35,201 nucleotides of DNA from Wohlfahrtiimonas sp. (GTDB taxonomy: Bacteria; Pseudomonadota; Gammaproteobacteria; Cardiobacteriales; Wohlfahrtiimonadaceae): contig JASLHB010000065.1 of the NCBI GenBank assembly GCA_030149965.1, forward strand, positions 1 to 35,201, given 5' to 3'. Under the pieces are notes generated by a model. The model saw only the letters and a list, made by a program, of their open reading frames with translations. It had not been told where the DNA came from and searched no databases. A program made the translations under genes and the position numbers. The first letter of the stretch is position 1; each line of letters starts with the position of its first letter. Below are positions 8,007 to 16,062 of the stretch, in pieces.

Positions 8007-8735
8007 ATGCGTTTAAACAAATTTATCAGTGAATCTGGTAAAACATCTAGACGTGGCGCGGATAAATTGATTAAAGAAGGCCGTGTCAAAATCAATGGCA
8101 AGAAAGCTAAGATTGGCGATCAAGTGAATCCTGGTGATAAAGTACTTGTGGATGGTGCTTTAATTGAAGAAGTGGCAAGCCCACAAAGCTTTGTTTACAT
8201 TGCATTGAATAAACCTGTTGGCATTACAAGTACGACTGAAAAAAATGTAAAAGGCAACATTGTTGACTTCATGAATTACCCAAGTAGAATTTTCCATATC
8301 GGCCGATTGGATAAAGATTCAGAAGGTTTAATTCTGATGACGGATGATGGCGATATCGTAAATGAGATCTTGCGCTCTGAAAACAAGCATGAAAAAGAAT
8401 ACATTGTTTCAGTGGATCGCCCAATCACAGATGAATTTGTGGAAAAAATGTCTGCTGGTGTGAAAATTTTAGGCACTAAAACATTGCCATGTAAAGTGAC
8501 ACAATTATCCAACAATGAATTCAATATCATCCTAATGCAAGGCTTGAACCGCCAAATTCGTAGAATGTGCGAAACTCTTGGTTACAATGTGACAAGCCTT
8601 AAAAGATTGCGCATTATGAATATTGAACTAGGAAAATTACCTGTTGGTGATTGGCGATATTTAACAGCTAAAGAGCAAGATGAACTCTTTGAAGATCTTG
8701 GCTACGGCACTCAAGCGACAAAATGGACACCATAA
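8007..8735 (+). CDS. rluF: 23S rRNA pseudouridine(2604) synthase RluF
   Basis: A 242-residue pseudouridine synthase of the RsuA/RluB/E/F family that would isomerise U2604 of 23S rRNA. An N-terminal S4 RNA-binding domain (about 1-60, RLNKFISESGKTSRRGADK) leads into the catalytic domain. The catalytic Asp is in IGRLDKDSEGL. The C-terminal LMQGLNRQIRRMCETLGYNV motif and the RIMNIELG segment match E. coli RluF more closely than RsuA or RluB. It is shorter than E. coli RluF (290), lacking that protein's C-terminal extension. A good AAGGA ribosome site precedes the ATG. It is a single-gene unit between its own candidate promoter and a strong terminator shared with rhlE. Confidence 0.9.
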   Translation: MRLNKFISESGKTSRRGADKLIKEGRVKINGKKAKIGDQVNPGDKVLVDGALIEEVASPQSFVYIALNKPVGITSTTEKNVKGNIVDFMNYPSRIFHIGRLDKDSEGLILMTDDGDIVNEILRSENKHEKEYIVSVDRPITDEFVEKMSAGVKILGTKTLPCKVTQLSNNEFNIILMQGLNRQIRRMCETLGYNVTSLKRLRIMNIELGKLPVGDWRYLTAKEQDELFEDLGYGTQATKWTP

Positions 8736-8765
8736 AATAAAGCCCCAAACTTGGGGCTTTATTTT
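8735..8765. terminator. Bidirectional terminator between rluF and rhlE
   Basis: A near-perfect palindrome with stem AAATAAAGCCCCAA / TTGGGGCTTTATTT (8735-8748 and 8751-8764) begins in the rluF stop codon. It has an A-run on one side and a T-run on the other, so it can end rluF on the plus strand and rhlE on the minus strand. Confidence 0.9.
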
Positions 8766-8778
8766 ATTTGAATTTTAA

Positions 8779-9927
8779 TTACTTGCCTGTTGGCTCAAAG
8801 CCTTTAACATTCATTCTCGGAATTGGTTTACCCAACAACTTTTCAATATCTTTCAGTAAATCACGTTCTTCTGCGCCACAGAATGAAATTGCTTCACCTT
8901 TAGAATCAGCGCGCCCTGTTCTACCAATACGATGTACATAATCTTCCGCTTGATCAGGCAAATCATAATTTACAACGAAAGGTAATTCTGCAATATCTAA
9001 ACCACGCGCAACAATATCTGTGGCCAATAACACGCGAATAGTACCTGCTTTGAATTCTGATAAAGCACGTGTTCTTGCGCCTTGGCTTTTATTACCATGA
9101 ATTGCCAATGTCACAATACCTTTTTTATTCAAATGCTCAGTTAAGCGATTTGTACCATGCTTTGTGCGACAGAATACTAAAACTTGTGACCAATTATTTT
9201 CCGTAATCAAATGTGCCAACAATTCACGTTTACGGCTTTTATCTACTAAATGTAGATGCTGTGTAATTTTATCAGGTGTTGGTTTTAGGCTCTCAATCTC
9301 AATTGTTTCTGGTTTAAATAAGAAGCTACCAGACAGTTTTTTAATTTCTGGTGAAAACGTTGCTGAGAATAATAAGTTTTGACGACGCTTTGGCAACTTA
9401 GCCAAAATTCTCTTAATATCGTGAATAAAGCCCATATCTAACATACGATCCGCTTCATCCAATACTAAATATTCCACATTAGATAAATCAACAGCATTTT
9501 TCTGCACTAAATCCAATAATCGCCCTGGTGTTGCAACTAATACATCAACGCCACCACGCAATTTCATCATTTGTGGGTTAATGCTCACACCACCAAATAC
9601 AGTCAATGAACGAAGTTTTAAATGCTTGCTGTAAGCCACTACATTCTCACCAATTTGCGCCGCCAATTCACGAGTTGGCGACAAAATCAAAGCGCGAACA
9701 GGTCGTTTCTTTGTCTCTTGCTTCAATGATTGTAGATGCAATTTTTGCAAAATTGGCAATGTAAAACTTGCAGTTTTCCCTGTGCCTGTTTGCGCACAAG
9801 CTAATACATCTCGTCCTTTTAATACAACAGGAATTGCTTCTCTTTGAATCGGTGTTGGTTCTGCATAGCCAACATCACTCAATGCTGTTAGTAATTCCTT
9901 GCATAAACCTAAATCATTAAAGGACAT
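8779..9927 (-). CDS. rhlE: DEAD-box RNA helicase RhlE
   Basis: A 382-residue ATP-dependent RNA helicase of the RhlE type, thought to act in ribosome maturation and RNA turnover. Motifs read in order: Q motif PTPIQREAIPVVL, Walker A AQTGTGKT, PTRELA, TPGR, DEAD box VLDEADRML, SAT (LLFSATF), then the second RecA domain with ARGLDI and HRIGRTGR. The very short tail after the helicase core, without the basic extension of E. coli RhlE (454 aa), suggests a minimal version. The frame can be read from a TTG at 9930, but the ATG at 9927 is the more usual start; a GGAG stands 8 and 11 bases upstream of these respectively, so TTG initiation is not excluded. It converges with rluF. Confidence 0.9.
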   Translation of the reverse strand: MSFNDLGLCKELLTALSDVGYAEPTPIQREAIPVVLKGRDVLACAQTGTGKTASFTLPILQKLHLQSLKQETKKRPVRALILSPTRELAAQIGENVVAYSKHLKLRSLTVFGGVSINPQMMKLRGGVDVLVATPGRLLDLVQKNAVDLSNVEYLVLDEADRMLDMGFIHDIKRILAKLPKRRQNLLFSATFSPEIKKLSGSFLFKPETIEIESLKPTPDKITQHLHLVDKSRKRELLAHLITENNWSQVLVFCRTKHGTNRLTEHLNKKGIVTLAIHGNKSQGARTRALSEFKAGTIRVLLATDIVARGLDIAELPFVVNYDLPDQAEDYVHRIGRTGRADSKGEAISFCGAEERDLLKDIEKLLGKPIPRMNVKGFEPTGK

Positions 9928-9984
9928 CAAAATTAAAACTCCACTGCCTGTATAAAATAAAGTGCATATGGTACAGGAATTTAG

Positions 9985-10015
9985 AAAAAAGTCTTTTGAA
10001 AAGAACTTTTCAAAA
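9985..10015 (-). terminator. Terminator-like hairpin of the DUF6338 module
   Basis: A perfect 10-bp inverted repeat TTTTGAAAAG / CTTTTCAAAA (9994-10003 and 10006-10015) is followed on the minus strand by GAC and a run of six T (9985-9990). It lies about 20 bases past the stop of the small protein gene and separates it from rhlE. The stem is weak because it is AT-rich. Confidence 0.6.
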
Positions 10016-10035
10016 ATACCTATTAAATACTATCT

Positions 10036-10194
10036 CTATTCTTCTTTTGGAGGGCTTGGTCGTTGAGCGGGGCTACTACCGCTACTTTTCGTAGGACGAT
10101 AACCATTGTTTGGTGTAGACTTAGGAGGATTTGCTGGTCTTATTATTTGAGGTTTATAGCCTTCCGTACTTATAATATTTTTTTTCTTACTCAT
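10036..10194 (-). CDS. 52-residue Pro/Ser-rich protein with two Gly-Tyr-Lys/Arg-Pro motifs
   Basis: A small gene found by reading the minus strand. Its ATG (10192-10194) comes two bases after the stop of the upstream DUF6338-like gene, and GAAGGG just upstream is a good ribosome site within the end of that gene. The product is soluble, starts with a basic MSKKKN, then carries the same motif twice, EGYKPQ (11-16) and NGYRPTK (30-36), in a sequence rich in Pro, Ser, Asn and Lys, and ends with PSPPKEE. It has no hydrophobic segment and is probably disordered. From memory, small proteins with repeated GY(K/Q/R)P motifs accompany DUF6338 genes elsewhere, but I could not check this. It is presumed to be a partner of the membrane protein; function unknown. 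Confidence 0.7.
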   Translation of the reverse strand: MSKKKNIISTEGYKPQIIRPANPPKSTPNNGYRPTKSSGSSPAQRPSPPKEE

Positions 10195-10196
10195 AA

Positions 10197-10790
10197 TTAC
10201 CCTTCATATTTTATAAGTTCAATATATACGATTTCACTAGATAATATTATCACACCTTCTGTCAGCTTCTTAGGTCTATCAAACCCATTTTTATCATTTA
10301 GCAACCAATATTCTTCTAAATAAATTTGTTCAGGTGCTGGAGCGCTAGAAGCAAATGATTTTTCAGAATAAAGTCCTGCAATCACTGTGCCATCTTTTAG
10401 CTTCACCTTCACCCAATAAGGTTTTCTTTGAGAAAAAACATAATCCCAAGGTCTTTCCGTTGGATGAGGTATATTGTTCTGTACAAAATCTCTTGTTCTT
10501 AAAAATTTCCAAATCCAAACCCAAATAATTGGTGCCAAAAAGAAAACAAAAATATAAAAAAAGTAATATAAAACGGCACAGTTACTTTTCCAAGATGATG
10601 ACTCTATCCAATAAATAGGCAATATTAATAGTGCATAATTAATAGAACTATAAGCGATAGCATCAATAAGTTGATCTGCAGAATTTCTTGCTATTCCTGG
10701 AAAAAATAACTGATAAGCTTTAATACTAATAAATCCAGGAATTACAAATGCAATAAATAGTATTAATTTATCTATTTCCCATATATCCAT
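10197..10790 (-). CDS. DUF6338-like membrane protein
   Basis: A 197-residue protein with an N-terminal membrane half and a soluble C-terminal half. Hydrophobic segments lie at about 7-29 (with PGFISIKAYQLFFPG), 44-62 and 72-95. The soluble part begins with RPWDYVFSQRKPYWVKVKLKDG, of which WDYVF and WVKVKLKDGT are the key residues, followed by GLYSEKSFASSAPAPEQIYLEEYW and a C-terminal Gly-Val-Ile-Ile strand segment. This pattern is what I recall for DUF6338 (a family without known function). The soluble half looks like a small beta-rich domain. Codons include many ATA and AGA, unlike the flanking core genes, and the locus sits between rhlE and glmS as a self-contained unit, suggesting acquisition. 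AAGGAA precedes the ATG. Confidence 0.75.
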   Translation of the reverse strand: MDIWEIDKLILFIAFVIPGFISIKAYQLFFPGIARNSADQLIDAIAYSSINYALLILPIYWIESSSWKSNCAVLYYFFYIFVFFLAPIIWVWIWKFLRTRDFVQNNIPHPTERPWDYVFSQRKPYWVKVKLKDGTVIAGLYSEKSFASSAPAPEQIYLEEYWLLNDKNGFDRPKKLTEGVIILSSEIVYIELIKYEG

Positions 10791-10831
10791 ATATTTCCTT
10801 AAATTTTAATTATTTCATAATATAGTCCTTC

Positions 10832-10837
10832 ATTATA
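10832..10837 (-). promoter_or_regulatory. Candidate -10 box of the DUF6338 module
   Basis: On the minus strand a perfect TATAAT (10832-10837) preceded by TTG lies about 41 bases upstream of the DUF6338-like ATG, just after the glmS terminator. No good -35 hexamer is visible at 16-18 bases. It would give the island its own promoter. Confidence 0.45.
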
Positions 10838-10852
10838 CAAGATATATAATGT

Positions 10853-10886
10853 AAAAAGCACCGATTGGATAACCAACCGGTGCTTT
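10853..10886 (-). terminator. Intrinsic terminator of glmS
   Basis: On the minus strand the stem AAAGCACCGGTTGG / CCAATCGGTGCTTT, with a TTAT loop and one G-T pair, ends in a T-run, about 25 bases past the glmS stop. It closes the long minus-strand cluster. Confidence 0.88.
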
Positions 10887-10910
10887 CGAAAAATCTAAGC
10901 TATTTAAGAA

Positions 10911-12701
10911 TTATTCGACCGTTACGCTCTTGGCCAAATTTCTAGGTTGATCCACATCTGTACCTTTAACGCATGCAACATGATATGAGAACAACTGCAA
11001 TGCGATTGATACTAAAATCGGTGCTGTCATTTCTGGCATATCAGGTAATTCGATCTCATGACCAAAGCCAATTTTCTGCTTAACTCTGCGCTCTTTGAAG
11101 ATATATAAACGGCCATTACGCGCATTAATTTCTTCTAAGTTTGCAATCATTTTATCCGTTAAAGCATTCTCAGTCACAACTGCAATTACTGGCATATTCT
11201 TATCCACCAATGCCAACGGACCATGCTTCAATTCACCTGCTGGATAGCTTTCTGCGTGAATATAAGAGATCTCTTTTAACTTCAAAGCACCTTCCATAGC
11301 GATTGGATATAAAACTCCACGCGCAACAAATAATGCACTTGTAGATTCCGCAAACTCTTCACTCATCTTCTGAATCGTTTCATCCATCGCAAGCATTGCT
11401 TCTGAATAAAATGGCAAAGATGTTAATGCTTCGCTCATCGCAGGTTTACTATGTTTAGCTAAAGCATCTGCCAAAGTTAACAATACAGTTAATTGTGTTG
11501 TGAATGCTTTTGTTGAAGCAACACCAATTTCACGGCCTGCATGAGTTAAAATCGTCCAATTAGATTCACGAGTAATCGCGCTATCTGGACTATTTGTGAT
11601 GGCTAAATACCCTAAAAATGGCTTTTGTTTTGCCAATTTCAAAGCTTCGATCGTATCTAATGTTTCACCTGATTGTGAAATCGAGATGAATAAAGTATTT
11701 TTTGGCGTTACGCTTTCACGGTAACGATATTCACTTGCCACTTCAATATGACAAGCAATACCAATGGATTCAAACCAATATTTAGCAACTAATCCCGCAT
11801 GATAACTTGTGCCACATGCATTGATCTGTACTGCTTCAATTTTATCTGCAATCTCAGGGCTACAACCAATCAACTTTGCTGCATCAATTTTTAATCGATT
11901 TTGTAATGTATCGCTCAATGCTTTTGGTTGCTCAAAAATCTCTTTTTGCATGTAATGCTTGTATAAGCCTTTGTCAGCAGCATCATCAGTTGCATAAAGA
12001 TTTTTAGTTGGGCGTTTTGCAGGATTCCCAGCTTTATCCAAAATTTCAATCGTTTCACGTGTTAAACGAATGCAATCGAAATCTTCTAGATAAATGAATG
12101 AATTAGTTACAGGCAGTAAAGCAAATGGATCTGAAGCAATAAAGTTTTCACCTAAGCCAACACCAATCACTAATGGCGTACCTTTTCGAGCTGCAACTAA
12201 TTCATCAGGTAAATTTGAATCAATCACCGCAATACTGAAAGCACCTTCTAGATGAGATAATGCTTTTTGCACAGTTGCGAATAAATTTTCAGAATCATTG
12301 CGCATAGAATGAATCAAATGCGCAATCACTTCTGTATCCGTTTCTGACTCGAAAGTATAACGACCAGATAATTCTGATTTCAATTCTTGATAATTTTCAA
12401 TGATGCCATTGTGAACAACAGCAATTGTGCCACTTACATGTGGATGTGCATTGCGCTCATGAGGAACACCGTGCGTTGCCCAACGAGTATGCGCGATACC
12501 AAGTGAACCTTTTAAATCAGCTGCGATTACTTTAGTTTCTAAAGCGGCAACTTTTCCTTGGCTTCGTTCTCGAAATAATTGGCGCTCGTTAATGACAGCA
12601 ATACCTGCTGAATCATATCCACGATATTCTAAGCGCTTCAATCCTGACAATAAAATAGGGCTAACGTTACGCTCTGCAATTGCTCCAACTATTCCACACA
12701 T
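10911..12701 (-). CDS. glmS: Glutamine--fructose-6-phosphate aminotransferase
   Basis: A 596-residue enzyme that makes glucosamine-6-phosphate from fructose-6-phosphate and glutamine, the entry step to peptidoglycan and LPS amino sugars. Met1 is followed by the catalytic Cys (MCGIVGAIAERN), which becomes N-terminal after Met removal. The glutaminase domain carries EYRGYDSAGIAV, HTRWATHG and the HNGIIENY loop; two SIS sugar-isomerase domains follow, with NACGTSYHAG, SQSGETLDT, ESYPAGELKHGP and the C-terminal PRNLAKSVTVE. Length is near E. coli GlmS (609). An AAGGA ribosome site stands seven bases before the ATG. It lies 67 bases after der; a hairpin in the gap may separate or attenuate it. There is no glmU beside it. 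Confidence 0.97.
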   Translation of the reverse strand: MCGIVGAIAERNVSPILLSGLKRLEYRGYDSAGIAVINERQLFRERSQGKVAALETKVIAADLKGSLGIAHTRWATHGVPHERNAHPHVSGTIAVVHNGIIENYQELKSELSGRYTFESETDTEVIAHLIHSMRNDSENLFATVQKALSHLEGAFSIAVIDSNLPDELVAARKGTPLVIGVGLGENFIASDPFALLPVTNSFIYLEDFDCIRLTRETIEILDKAGNPAKRPTKNLYATDDAADKGLYKHYMQKEIFEQPKALSDTLQNRLKIDAAKLIGCSPEIADKIEAVQINACGTSYHAGLVAKYWFESIGIACHIEVASEYRYRESVTPKNTLFISISQSGETLDTIEALKLAKQKPFLGYLAITNSPDSAITRESNWTILTHAGREIGVASTKAFTTQLTVLLTLADALAKHSKPAMSEALTSLPFYSEAMLAMDETIQKMSEEFAESTSALFVARGVLYPIAMEGALKLKEISYIHAESYPAGELKHGPLALVDKNMPVIAVVTENALTDKMIANLEEINARNGRLYIFKERRVKQKIGFGHEIELPDMPEMTAPILVSIALQLFSYHVACVKGTDVDQPRNLAKSVTVE

Positions 12702-12730
12702 CTACATTCCTTTTTACTTGTTATGAAATG

Positions 12731-12753
12731 AAAATCACTCCCGCAGGAGTGAT
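12731..12753 (-). terminator. Hairpin between der and glmS
   Basis: Perfect 8-bp stem ATCACTCC / GGAGTGAT (12734-12741 and 12746-12753) with a four-base loop, followed on the minus strand by TTTC. It lies 15 bases past the der stop. The T-run is short, so some read-through into glmS is likely. Confidence 0.65.
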
Positions 12754-12768
12754 ATTTAAATACTTTAA

Positions 12769-14241
12769 TTAACGACTCTTACGAATTTTTAAGTGCTTGC
12801 CTTTAGCATTCGCCAAGATCAACTTATCTGCTTGTACTTTAGTTTTTGGTTTTTCAACCGCATAAGGGTTTTCACCTGAACGGAAATCCAAACGCACTGG
12901 CGTGCCAACTAATTTCAATTGCTCACGATAAGTATTCATCAAATAACGAATATAATCAGGCTTCACATGACTCACACGAGAACCATGAATTACAATACGC
13001 GGTGGATTTTTACCACCTTGGTGCGCATAACGTAATTTAGGTGCTAAACCTTGTGATACAGGCGGATGATGTCTATGAACTGCACCTTCCAAGATGTTAG
13101 ACAATTCGTTCGTTGTAAACTTACGCATTGCATTGTCATAAGCATTGATAGCCATTTTTAACACTTTATCAACATTTGTGCCATGTAAAGCTGAAATAAA
13201 GATAGGCTGCGTGAAGTCAATAAACGCAAATTTACGAGTAAATTCTGTTTTGATCCATTCTCTTTCATGATCAGGCAAATGATCCCATTTATTCACAGCC
13301 AATACCAAAGCTCGACCTGAATCCAACACATTACCTAATAAGCCAGCATCTTGATCTGACAAGCCTTCATGCGCGTCAAATACGAATACAACAACGTTAG
13401 ATTTTTGCATCGCTTCGATGCTTTTGATCACGCTGAATTTTTCGACTTTATCATCCACACGGCTACGACGGCGAATACCAGCTGTATCAATCAAGATGAA
13501 ATCACGATCTTCCTTTGAGAATGGAATTTCAACTGCATCGCGTGTTGTACCTGCAACATCACTTGCCAATACACGTTCTTCACCTAAAATACGGTTAATC
13601 AATGTTGATTTACCAGCATTCGGGCGACCTAAAACAGCTAAACGAATAGGACCATCATCCAATACTTCGTCTTCTTCATCTTCTTCTGTCGCAAAGTCAT
13701 AATCAATCTCTTCTTCCTCTTCTTCGAACGCTAATTCAGGATAGCGATCAAAAGTTGAGAGAATTAAATCTAATATCCCACGATTATGCGCTGCTGAAAC
13801 AGCAATTGGCGTACCCATGCCAAGGCTATAAAATGAAGAAATAGCGATATCGTCATCTTTACCTTCTGACTTGTTCACTACAACAATAACAGGCTTTGCT
13901 GTACGACGAACCATTGTCGCAATTTCTTCATCATAGCCTGTCAAATCACTTCGACCATCAACGATAAAGAAAATTAAATCAGCATCTTCAACAGCTTTCC
14001 AAACTTGGCCAGCAATCAAATTATCCATGTGATTACTATCATCACCAGATAAACCACCTGTATCTAAAATAATATAAGGTGTTTGCTCAGAGCCAACTTT
14101 GCCCATGCCGTAGCGTCGGTCGCGCGTTAAACCTGGTTGATCAGCAACCAAAGCATCGCGTGTGCGAGTTAATGCGTTATATAAGGTAGATTTCCCAACA
14201 TTGGGGCGCCCTACCAAAGCGATAATTGGTAAATCTTTCAT
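12769..14241 (-). CDS. der: Ribosome biogenesis GTPase Der (EngA)
   Basis: A 490-residue tandem-GTPase protein needed for 50S subunit assembly. The first G domain has GRPNVGKSTLYN, DTGG and NKSE; the second has GRPNAGKSTLIN, DTAG and NKWD. Between them is a very acidic linker (about 175-200) with a run of Glu and Asp, EEEEEEIDYDF then EEDEEDEVLDDG. The C-terminal KH-like domain ends with the basic KGKHLKIRKSR. The ATG is three bases after the bamB stop and no good ribosome site is visible, so translation is probably coupled to bamB. The order yfgM-bamB-der is conserved in gammaproteobacteria. Confidence 0.97.
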   Translation of the reverse strand: MKDLPIIALVGRPNVGKSTLYNALTRTRDALVADQPGLTRDRRYGMGKVGSEQTPYIILDTGGLSGDDSNHMDNLIAGQVWKAVEDADLIFFIVDGRSDLTGYDEEIATMVRRTAKPVIVVVNKSEGKDDDIAISSFYSLGMGTPIAVSAAHNRGILDLILSTFDRYPELAFEEEEEEIDYDFATEEDEEDEVLDDGPIRLAVLGRPNAGKSTLINRILGEERVLASDVAGTTRDAVEIPFSKEDRDFILIDTAGIRRRSRVDDKVEKFSVIKSIEAMQKSNVVVFVFDAHEGLSDQDAGLLGNVLDSGRALVLAVNKWDHLPDHEREWIKTEFTRKFAFIDFTQPIFISALHGTNVDKVLKMAINAYDNAMRKFTTNELSNILEGAVHRHHPPVSQGLAPKLRYAHQGGKNPPRIVIHGSRVSHVKPDYIRYLMNTYREQLKLVGTPVRLDFRSGENPYAVEKPKTKVQADKLILANAKGKHLKIRKSR

Positions 14242-14244
14242 AAA

Positions 14245-15390
14245 TTAGATACTAATACGATAAACATTTCCAGAGTGATCCTGGAAAACAGCACTGCCTG
14301 CTAAAGCTAATACATCTGGCATAAAACCTGATTTACCCACTTTAGTTGAACCAAGTAATTGTCCATTGCTCTTATCAAGAACATGCACATATCCTTCGTT
14401 ATCACCCACAACAATGCGTTCATTAATCAATACAGGACGCGTTAAGTGACGAGCAAACAATGCATTGCTCTCCCACTCTGCTTTCCCATCACGTTTTGAT
14501 AGTGCACCAATATTGCCATTTTCATAAGCAACATATAGTCGTGATGCATCCACTGTTAAACCAGAATAAACACCAGATTTGGTTTCCCAAAGTTTACGTG
14601 CATTCTGCAAAGATACTGCCGCTACACCTGTACGCGCAACAGGAATATAAGCAACATTATTATCAATTACTGGTTCAGCATCAATATCTGCTAAACGAGC
14701 CATTTCTGTGCCACCACGTGGATTACTAACTTTCTGCCCCCAGATGACAGCACCTGTTTCAGCATTTAAATAACCCACTAAACCTAAATCTGTTGGTACC
14801 AATAAATGATTCCCGACAACAACAGGCGCTGCGCCACCACGCAAACTTACTTCTGGTACTTGTACCATATATGCCCAAGATTTTTCACCTGTTTGAGCAT
14901 CAAAGGTTTCAACTGCACCACCAATTGTACGAATAATCACACGAGAACCTGAAATTACTGGCGATGTTGTCGCGGCACCATATAATTTTGCACTCCAAAC
15001 TTTAGAACCATTAGCTGCCGACAAAGCAACTAATTCACCAGTTTTTGTACCTACAAATACTAAATTACCATTGGTTGCAGCGCCTGTATAAAGCTCATCA
15101 ACTTTAGCTGACCAACCTTTTTTACCAGAAGTTGCATCTAATGATGATACAGTTCCATTCGCATTGGCAACAAACAATGTATTACCATTGTTTGCCATAG
15201 TGAATCGCAAACCTGTATCAGCCGAGTTCCCGAATCCTGATGCTGACCATGATGTTCTCACTAAGTTTTTATTCGTCGCTTCTGAGATTGGCTTAGGTGT
15301 TGGTGCATTTGTCTTACCAACGAAAAAACCAGAACAACCAGTCACTGCTAAAGTAGCAATCAATACAGCTGAAATTTTTAATTTATTCAT
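14245..15390 (-). CDS. bamB: Outer membrane assembly lipoprotein BamB
   Basis: A 381-residue lipoprotein of the BAM complex, which inserts beta-barrel proteins in the outer membrane. The signal ends in a lipobox VTGC with the lipidated Cys at residue 19 (LAVTGCSGFF). The mature part is a PQQ-type eight-bladed beta-propeller, read from repeated blade motifs such as LDATSGKKGWSAKV, LSAANGSKVWSAKL, DAQTGEKSWAYMV and LNAETGAVIWGQKV. Length is close to E. coli BamB (392). A GAAGGA ribosome site precedes the ATG. Placed between yfgM and der as in E. coli. Confidence 0.95.
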   Translation of the reverse strand: MNKLKISAVLIATLAVTGCSGFFVGKTNAPTPKPISEATNKNLVRTSWSASGFGNSADTGLRFTMANNGNTLFVANANGTVSSLDATSGKKGWSAKVDELYTGAATNGNLVFVGTKTGELVALSAANGSKVWSAKLYGAATTSPVISGSRVIIRTIGGAVETFDAQTGEKSWAYMVQVPEVSLRGGAAPVVVGNHLLVPTDLGLVGYLNAETGAVIWGQKVSNPRGGTEMARLADIDAEPVIDNNVAYIPVARTGVAAVSLQNARKLWETKSGVYSGLTVDASRLYVAYENGNIGALSKRDGKAEWESNALFARHLTRPVLINERIVVGDNEGYVHVLDKSNGQLLGSTKVGKSGFMPDVLALAGSAVFQDHSGNVYRISI

Positions 15391-15427
15391 ACTCTATCCT
15401 TCAATGTGAATCTTAGAATTATCAGCA

Positions 15428-16048
15428 TTAAGCGCCGGTTGATAACTGGTTAATTTTTCTTTGAATCACAGGTGATTGTAAAATTTCAAAAGCTTCTACA
15501 TAAACAGTTTTAGCATTATCCATTCGACCTTCTTTAACATAAACATCACCCTGTAAAGACTTGACTAAACCGGTAAAGCTTTTTGTTGTAATTTGGTTCA
15601 ATTCAGACATAGATGCAGCATAATCAGCACTTTCATACAGAGCAACAGCCAAACGATAACGGAACAAATCCTTCATCACTGGATCTTTTGTATTAGCCAA
15701 CTGTGCTTGTAAATCAGTGATTGCGCCTTTCAAATCATTATCATTAGCTTGAAATGCTGCTTTTTGTAACATTGCTAAATCTTTAAAACCTTCAGATTTA
15801 ACATCGTTCATCACGGCTGCAATCGCTTTATCATCTAACTTGCCTGACTCTAAAGCTTGTTCAAAAACATAATAATTAGTTGCCTGCGTTGATAATCGAT
15901 CATTTTTATGACTTTTATAATAATCCCATCCAATGATGCCACCAATAATTAAGATGATAGCAAAAAAGATCCAAGCACCATTTACTTTTAGCCAATCAAC
16001 AAGCGCTTCTGCACGTTGGTCATCTGTTTCAAACTGGTTTAAACTCAT
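15428..16048 (-). CDS. yfgM: YfgM-family tetratricopeptide inner-membrane protein
   Basis: A 206-residue bitopic inner-membrane protein, identical in length to E. coli YfgM, which is an ancillary partner of the SecYEG translocon and PpiD chaperone. A cytoplasmic start MSLNQFETDDQRAE is followed by one membrane helix at about 24-43 (IFFAIILIIGGIIGWDYY) and a periplasmic TPR-like domain with repeated helical hairpins. A longer frame from 16081 would begin inside hisS; the ATG at 16048 was chosen because AAAGGTAAG precedes it and because it matches the family start. The gap to hisS is 14 bases. Confidence 0.93.
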   Translation of the reverse strand: MSLNQFETDDQRAEALVDWLKVNGAWIFFAIILIIGGIIGWDYYKSHKNDRLSTQATNYYVFEQALESGKLDDKAIAAVMNDVKSEGFKDLAMLQKAAFQANDNDLKGAITDLQAQLANTKDPVMKDLFRYRLAVALYESADYAASMSELNQITTKSFTGLVKSLQGDVYVKEGRMDNAKTVYVEAFEILQSPVIQRKINQLSTGA

Positions 16049-16062
16049 CTTCTTACCTTTTA

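Noticed and set aside
9948..9978. CCTGTA ... TACAGG inverted repeat upstream of rhlE, considered as a LexA box
   Set aside because: The spacing is about 19 bases instead of the 8 needed between CTGT and ACAG.
10063..10323. An 86-residue plus-strand frame opposite the DUF6338 module
   Set aside because: It is antisense to both genes of the module, has no ribosome site, and its sequence is what the complement of a hydrophobic gene produces.
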